From NCBI GenBank assembly GCA_036936605.1, contig JAUPFV010000004.1:139296973-139360972 (forward strand): a stretch of DNA of 64,000 bases, given 5' to 3'. Both the position numbers and the translations under genes were made by a program. This DNA comes from Limnanthes douglasii subsp. nivea. Taxonomy: Eukaryota > Streptophyta > Magnoliopsida > Brassicales > Limnanthaceae. The notes under the pieces are model-generated. The model was not told the DNA's origin. It saw only the letters and a program-made list of their open reading frames with translations, and did no database searches. Positions 57,110-64,000 of the stretch are shown here, piece by piece. Position 1 is the stretch's first letter; every line of letters starts with the position of its first letter.

Positions 57110-58698
57110 GTGAGTTTTGATCTACTAAATCGAAGTGATTTTTAGGCGAAGTTAGTAAAATATGTTATTTGTGATTTTGATGAATATATGATACATTTAG
57201 TGTTTTTTCATCGTTAATGGCAGTTTTGTAATTAAATGAAAGTTAGAGGGTAATTACATTATAAAAAAGTCAAACTTGAGTAAAAAACATTTTTTTGGGT
57301 AAACTTAGACTTGATTTTGGTATGTCTAAAATCACCAAAAACCAAGCTCTCACTTTTTCAATATTTCATTATAAATATTTTTGACCAAGCTCTAACTTTT
57401 TCGATACCAAATTAACCTTTAAGTTTGATTTAATTACGAAACTGTTTTTAATGTAAAAAAATAAAGTGTATATTATTCTCACCCAATTTCAAAATCAATC
57501 TAATTACTAACCCCGTCTATAAAAAAACACTTTCAGTTACTAGATTAAACTTGTTTTTCCTACCATTTGTATTGTTTATACCGGTTGTTTAGTGGTTCTT
57601 CAACATTCAAACTTTTTTTATCAACATTTTCAAACTTTTGCTTCAAATATATTCCTAATTTTCTTTAAAAACAATAGTAACTAAATAAACAATTAAATGA
57701 ACTATGTTAATATCTTGATAAAAAAAATCAGTATGTTTTGGAACGATTATTATAAAAAAGTAGGTTTTTTTAAAATGAAAAACATTAACACTATAGATGC
57801 GAAGTGCACAACACTTATTGTGCACAACACTGATGGTGTGGGCTTTGTGCACCATCTATGCGTAATGGTTTGCACCATCGTTGCTGTCCATTTTCTAGCC
57901 GATTCCGACGAGAAAAATAGCAAAACATTAGCAAAACCCCCTTCCTCAGCCTACCCTAAATCCATAAATTTGTCCCTCAGTTTGAAACCTAAAGTCTAAC
58001 CTATAAAATTCATATATCAAGCAATCTAAATTATCAAAAACTTACCTAAAATCTATCTAGATTATAAAGAAAATGTAAAGAGGAATGTTGCTTGTTGTTC
58101 TTGAAACAAAATTGTAGGTGGATAGAGGTTAAGATGAAAAAAAAACACCTTACATACTAGAAAAATGATATTTTGGTCCAAAAAAAGATGGGTTTATACC
58201 AGTTATGGGTGAACTTAAAATTCGATATGGATAGATGCATTTTGGATGATTTTAGCCCGACCCTATTTCAAATAAAAAATTTAAATTAATTACAATTACT
58301 TAAGTGATGTGAAAATTTTTAGTATGTTTTACCATATTTTGTTTTGAGAACCAACTGAAAAAATTATAGTTTTTATCGTATTTAAATATATTCTTGTTTA
58401 ATCAAATAATTTATTAACTCCTAAATTAGAAGATAAAAATAGTCATATATTTGCATTTATAACCTGTGAAACAAAACAACATACAATTCGGAACACGATT
58501 TTTTTTTCCGGAGTAGGTAAATGTAAATTTACCACCATGTAAGCAATAATATCCCCTAATAGCTTGCTAAAACATTATATAGCTGAAGTGAATAAAACAA
58601 AATTGGCCACCGAGAATGTGAAAATCTTAAATTATTAACAAAAAGTCACATTTATAACCCACATCATTTATTAACTTTTTCACTTTAAAATTTTATTT
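57110..58698. repeat. 1.6-kb direct duplication, copy C1
   Basis: Matches 59348-60934 in the same orientation, roughly 85-90%. Noncoding. Around 57793-57860 it has GTGCACAACAC twice plus an inverted ATAGATG...GTGCACCATCTAT pair. Confidence 0.88.
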
Positions 58699-58836
58699 TT
58701 GGAAAACATATATATTACACACTAAAATTTAGGATATACCAAAAATATTATTAAAAAAATAACTAAAACAAGTATCCCAGACCGAATCACGCTAAAGAGA
58801 AAATGGAACAACAACAAACTAAATTATAAATCTAAT

Positions 58837-59106
58837 GTATATGGAGTGTTTAAGATTAGTATGTATATGGGTTAGGGTTTACTTTCTGCCAGATTATATA
58901 TATACACTGTAATTGTGATATGTCGAGATATGAGAGACACATTCACTCAACATTTCAAATGTTTCCTTTGTGTTTTTGGATTATTCATTGAACAATATTT
59001 TCATACTCAACATCTTCAGATCCTAGTGTCATTTATTCCATACATATAACACATTCACAATTCTCTTAGCATGATATCAGATCCATCTTCACATGGTATC
59101 AGAGCC
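58837..59106 (+). other. Probable copia LTR remnant and primer-binding site
   Basis: TGGTATCAGAGCC at 59094-59106 is a standard plant copia primer site. The sequence before it ends in CA at 59093 and has an LTR-like TATA stretch (about 58899-58910). No matching second LTR or coding sequence was seen. Confidence 0.5.
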
Positions 59107-59347
59107 AAAGTTCGAAGCAATATGGGACTAAGAAAAATATGTTGAATATCGAGCAATGTTTACTCCGATGTGATTAGACGACGTTCTTTCCGCCATCAAC
59201 ATATTCAGCGATGTTAATTCTGTTGTGATTTGCTGACGTTTATTCCGCCCAACGGTGTCTATTCAGGTCTGTCGCATTCGCAAATTTTTATATGGCCTGA
59301 AGTAGACACCTCTGTGTTGGTTTTCTAAGTTAGTGGTTGCACTAAAT

Positions 59348-60934
59348 AGGTATGAGATTGATATACTAAATCAAAGTGTTTTAGGTGAAGTTAGTAAAAT
59401 ATGTTATTTTGTGATTTGGATGAATTTATGATACTTTAGTGTTTTTTTATCGTTAATGGCAGTTTTGTAATTAAATGAAACTTGGAGGGTAATCTCATTA
59501 TAAAAAAATAAAACTTGAGTCAAAAATATTTTTTGGGTAAACTTATACTCGATTTGGGTATGTATAGCATGACCCTTTAATTATTGGATTTGACTCAACA
59601 TATTTCAATGGGTTAGGCTAAAATCAACCAAAACCAATCTATATCTAAATCAATATTTTTGTCAAAGCTCTCACTTTTTCAATATCAAATTTGCCTCTAA
59701 GTTTGATTTAATTACGAAACTGTCTTTAATGAAAAAAAAATAAAGTGTATATTATTCTCACATAATTTCAAAATCAACCTACTTTACTAACTCCTATTAA
59801 TTACTAGATTAAACTTGTTTTTTCTACCATTTGTGTTGTTCGTACCAGTTGTTTAATAGTGATTCAACATTCAAACTTTATTTTATCATCATTCGAACTT
59901 TTTCTTCAAATATATTCCAAATTTTCTTAAAAAATAGTAGTTAGTAAATAAACTATTAAATGAACTAGGTTAATATTTTGATAAAAATAAATCGGTAATG
60001 CTTTGGAACGATTATTATAAAAAAAGTAGTTTGTTTAAATGAAAAACACTACTACTATAGATGTGAAGTGGTGTGCACCGATGGTGTGGGCTTTGCGCAC
60101 CACCTATGCGTAATGGCATGCACCATCGTTGCTAGCTATTTTTCAACCGATTCTGACGAAAAAAATATCCAAAAACCAGCAAAAACCTTTTCTTTAACCT
60201 ATCCTAAATCCATAAATTCATCACTGAATTTGAAACCTAAAATCTAACCTATAAAATTCACACATCAATCAATCCAAATTATCAAAAACTTTCCTAAAAT
60301 CTATTTAAGTTATAAAGAGAAGGTAAAGAGGAATGATGTTTTTTTGCGTTAGGATGGAAAAAAACACCTTAAATATTAGAAAAATGGTATTTTGGTCCAA
60401 AAATAGAAGGACTTATACCAATTATGTGTGAACTTAAAATTGGATAGGGATAGATGTATTTTGGACGATTTTAGCCCGATCCTATTTCAAGTAATTGTTT
60501 TTAATTAATTACAATTACTTAAGTGATGTAGAATTTTTAGTATGTTTTACCATATTTTGTTTTGAGAACCAACTAAAAAATTATAGTTTTTATCATTTTT
60601 AAATATATTCTTATTTAATCAAATAATTTATTAACTCCTAAATTAGGAGATAAAAATAGACGTATAAAATGAATTTTGTATAGATAACATTTGAAACAAA
60701 ACAACAAATAATTTGGAATTTGGAACACGACTTTTTTTCCAGAGTAGGTAAATGTACATTTAACACCATATACGCAATGATATCCCATAACAGCTTGCTA
60801 TAACAGTTTAGAGCTGAAGTGAATAAAAAAAATGGTCACCTAGAATGTGAAAGTCTTCAATCTTTAACAAAAAGTTACATTTATACCCTATATCATTTAT
60901 TAAGTTTTTCAATTCAAAATTTTATTTTCCGAAA
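59348..60934. repeat. 1.6-kb direct duplication, copy C2
   Basis: Second copy of 57110-58698, with a variant of the GTGCAC hairpin at about 60060-60125. Confidence 0.88.
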
Positions 60935-62055
60935 AAATAAAATTTTATTTTATTTGACATTTATGTTTTCTAAACTTAAATTATACTGATTTTGGCATCG
61001 AAACCTGAACTATTTGGCCTGAGGTAGGTTTGTAGGCATTGATATAATATACTTTTTTTTTGTTTTGTAAGAGTTTTTATATCAGTGTTTGCTATAATCC
61101 CTTCAAAAACTATTATCTTTTTTTGCATTAATTCATTTGTTTCAATATGTTTCATCTTCGATGACAGACTCCGACCTCGATAGAAAACTTAGATATCTTA
61201 AATTGCTAATCTATAAATTTGATACATACACAAACCTTTCATATATAAATTTTTCATTATCAATAACTAAAGTGATCTTTTATAAACATTAAGTTTTTTT
61301 TAAAGATAAAATTGGAAAACAAGAAAATTATAGAGTATCTAAGTAGGGCATCTCAACTTATCTACTATTTTATAATAATAATAATTCATTGGTTAAAATT
61401 ATCTACTATTTTACATTTAGATACAAAATTATCTACTATTTTATAATAATAAAAAATCATTGGTTAAAATAAAAACTATGTATATTTAATTATTTGTTTT
61501 TGAATATGTCCAACAGCATGTATGGATGTGCTAAATCTATATAGAATTTTTTGTAATCTGAATTTTTTAGATTATAAAATAATACAACAAAAGGTTTATA
61601 GGATAATCATTTTATTTTAGAGGTAGAATAAAAACTAAGAAAAATTAATATATAATGTGTAAATGTCTAAATAATCTAGATATTCAAAATATAATTGGTA
61701 AATATATCTACTTTTGAAAATAATATTTTATCTATATTATCTATATTTAACTATTTAGGATGCTCCTAAATCTTATACCGGTTACAAAATATTTATGTTT
61801 TACATTATTATTTTCACAATTTTATAGATAGACAATTATTTATATGTAGAGGATTTTTTCATATTTTGTAATATATTTATTAAAAATTAATTTGTATGCA
61901 TTAATTTAGTCGAATGAAATAAATTAAGATATATATCATAAACGAAATGTTTGATCTTAACTAAATTACATTTATATTTGATGAATCAAAGATCATATTA
62001 CCCTTAGATTAGAGTTTAATCTATCGCTGGTTTTTTTGTCGTCCTGCTCCATCAG
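60935..62055. other. AT-rich, nothing recognised except short repeats
   Basis: TTATCTACTATTTTA recurs at about 61355, 61400 and 61430 together with CATTGGTTAAAAT, a small irregular tandem repeat. No coding signal. Confidence 0.55.
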
Positions 62056-62058
62056 TTT

Positions 62059-62070
62059 AGTATCAGAGCC
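62059..62070 (+). other. Copia primer-site-like sequence upstream of repeat D
   Basis: AGTATCAGAGCC differs by one base from the usual copia primer site. It lies about 100 bp before repeat D, suggesting D's left part may be retroelement leader/gag debris. Weak on its own. Confidence 0.35.
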
Positions 62071-62173
62071 TTAGTTCCTACTACAAGGAATCGTGTTTGT
62101 GAAGCCTGATTATCTAGATTCAAGTCTAAAGGAGAGCACAACATCTCTGGTCATGAAGATCTCGAAGATCGTT

Positions 62174-64000
62174 TGAGTATGCGGGGACTAACCAGGCATT
62201 TCGATGACGATCTCATTGACCATTTATTGAAGGGGTTTTAATTGACTACCAATAGTCCGATCAAGGAGAAACGTGTTTATCGAGCTGCAGTCTTAGGCTA
62301 TGAAGAGGTTTTTTAAAGCAATTTTCTCTTCAACTGGACATTTGGATGTTGTCTCATGCTATGAATTTATTTTCAAAACCAAAGTTTTTCATCAACTGGA
62401 TGGCTACGATGACTACAATGATACTTCGAATAAGGAACACTCGAGAATAATTTCTCTTTATTTTAATAAGGTTTTATTTTGATAAGGTCAACAATTATAT
62501 CTTCAATAAAAATTTGAAAAAAATAAAATAAAATAAAATTGGTTGTTGATGGTGATGATGTTGTGAATTCGATGAGGAATTCTTGTCAATAAATAGAGGA
62601 TGATGTAGTTGAGAAGCCCAAACAAAAAACTTTTTTATTTTATTTTATTCAAATATCAAATATTTTATATTATTCAAATCAACTTATTGTATTAAGATTT
62701 GATCTGATTATATTTGAAGAAATTTATTTTATTTCCTTGTATTCTAATTTAGGATTTTTAGGAGATCTTATATAAAGTCTCACATGCCTTAATTTTTAAT
62801 TAGTTTTTGAAATAATATATTTGTTATCACTAAAAAAATTAATCTTGAAACCCCATATAAGATTTTATCTATCATGTTACCCTTGAAATAGGGTTTCGTC
62901 TATCATTGTTTCTTTTTGTCATTCCGCTACGCCACCCTCTCGTATACTATAAATTCTCCACCATGCTTCGTCTGACATTTATTACCTCGGGTAACCATCA
63001 TGAAGCCTGATAAATTCAGATTACAATCTACTACCCATCCTCCACCAACTCTAGCCACCCACCAAATCACTACCCAAGAAAAAAGTCATCATATGTTCTT
63101 AAAAATAGAGGATCAAAACAAAGCAAAACATAAAAATTATCAAATAGTTCCAATTATTGTAAGGAGTTGCCTCTTTTTCTACACCAAAGAGTTAACCAAA
63201 TACGTTATTTGATAAACAACCCGATCTTTGATAGAAATCCACCATATCAACACTTCACTCAGTGATAAAGGGGATAGTCAAAATAGAATCGACGACTGCA
63301 AGAAATCAAGAAAAGAAAAGAAAGAATACATATATAAAACCTTAACCATATGTCAAGAGTAAAAGAGACTCAGAAACTTAGAAAAAATAATCTCAATTTA
63401 TATTCATCAAAGTCTTACAGTTTCGAAATCTCACGGGCTCGTCGAAATATTCAATTTGAGTACCTGTTTGATTCAATTTTGATACCTGAACGAGAAAACA
63501 TATGTCTGTAGTTTTAGATACATCATCCTTTCACGGTTGGGTAGAATTCTACCTAAAATTCAAAACGAAGAAATATTAAAAGAAGTGTACTACATGCGGC
63601 TGAAAATCCTAATCAAACAGGAGCATCGCGAAGAATCAACTCATTCAAAGTGAGATCAATATTATCCCCAAAATGTCCGCAGTAAATGTTTACTGGGACA
63701 TATCGGACTATATACGTTTATCCACACTATGTTTGATTTGTCCCTTGGACCCCAATATGCATTGTCAATGTATAATGCAGCAATAAAGTGCGTAGGTGTC
63801 AAAATATATATCAAAATTATCCCGGGAACTAGATTTTTACTGTCCAAGAATGACATTGGTCAGATCAAATCTTCGTATTAACCTCAATACGTTCACCATT
63901 TCATTTAGAATATCTTCACCATCCAGACTAACTTGTGGTTCCATTGCCAGCAATGCAATTGTCTGAAGTATATGGTTGTGGACTACGTCCCGCATAATCC
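62174..64000. repeat. Long direct repeat D, right copy
   Basis: Partner of 1-1818; continues past the window edge. Confidence 0.9.
63432..64000 (-). pseudogene. Glucose-6-phosphate dehydrogenase pseudogene, second copy (truncated by window)
   Basis: 63662-63856 reads ALYIDNAYWGPRDKSNIVW, continuing through the block that follows ALFIDNARW in plant G6PD more openly than in the left copy. The GYGIIRD block begins to appear at the window edge (63920-64000). Stops and frame changes show it is also a pseudogene. Confidence 0.78.

Noticed and set aside
57697..57999. 100-residue frame in C1
   Set aside because: Not kept open in C2; composition is that of translated AT-rich repeat.
62300..62482. 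60-residue plus-strand frame MKRFFKAIF...
   Set aside because: The matching left copy has an in-frame stop (TAA near 231) and no family was recognised; probably retroelement or repeat debris.

Overview
This is plant nuclear DNA: AT-rich, gene-poor, and made almost entirely of nested, decayed transposable elements. The evidence is Ty1/copia elements with plant initiator-Met-tRNA primer sites, Mutator-like transposase remnants that carry ULP and OTU cysteine-protease genes, Tat-type gypsy integrase debris and a decayed plant glucose-6-phosphate dehydrogenase. A eudicot is likely, and a Brassicaceae relative is plausible because ULP-carrying (Kaonashi-type) Mutator elements are well known there. 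That assignment is inference. I see no intact host gene, no rRNA or tRNA gene and no CRISPR.

Layout. 1-2230 is a repeat with a minus-strand G6PD pseudogene; its relative reappears at 62174-64000, about 62.2 kb away. Copia-1 (2231-7103, minus, 322-bp LTRs) sits inside the first copy. 7104-11935 holds a decayed unknown coding remnant, a long perfect hairpin (9146-9302), a promoter/5'-leader-like stretch and a 55-bp tandem array of 35-nt palindromes (10765-11096). About 11936-21660 is a Mutator-like element: a 133-bp tandem array, a plus-strand transposase pseudogene (about 13140-15690) and a minus-strand ULP-like protease pseudogene (about 16815-21610). Its noncoding parts are packed with short repeats carrying a GCGAGTTGTTT core.

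16249-29802 and 29803-52235 are head-to-tail copies of one composite unit: ULP-like gene, then a foldback element with arms of about 1.3 kb enclosing gypsy integrase remains, then a Mutator-like transposase plus OTU protease remnant, then an unknown ORF fragment. The second copy is longer because copia-2 (36595-43801, plus, 5-bp target duplication CTTTC) and an 884-bp hAT-like element (47199-48082, 8-bp target duplication TTTTATTT) inserted into it. 52231-56560 is a third, partial copy, running from mid-copia-2 into the foldback element and joined through a 5-bp TCAAG microhomology.

56561-62173 is mostly featureless AT-rich DNA. It contains a strong hairpin, a 1.6-kb direct duplication (57110-58698 and 59348-60934) and copia LTR/primer-site traces.

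How it fits together: nothing here reads as a working gene set. The window is best read as a stratigraphy of insertion and duplication. The most unusual signals are repeated snRNA-type promoter modules (USE plus TATA at 32-33 nt) inside the hAT-like element, the palindromic tandem array, and the intron-confined minisatellite of the ULP Mutator element.
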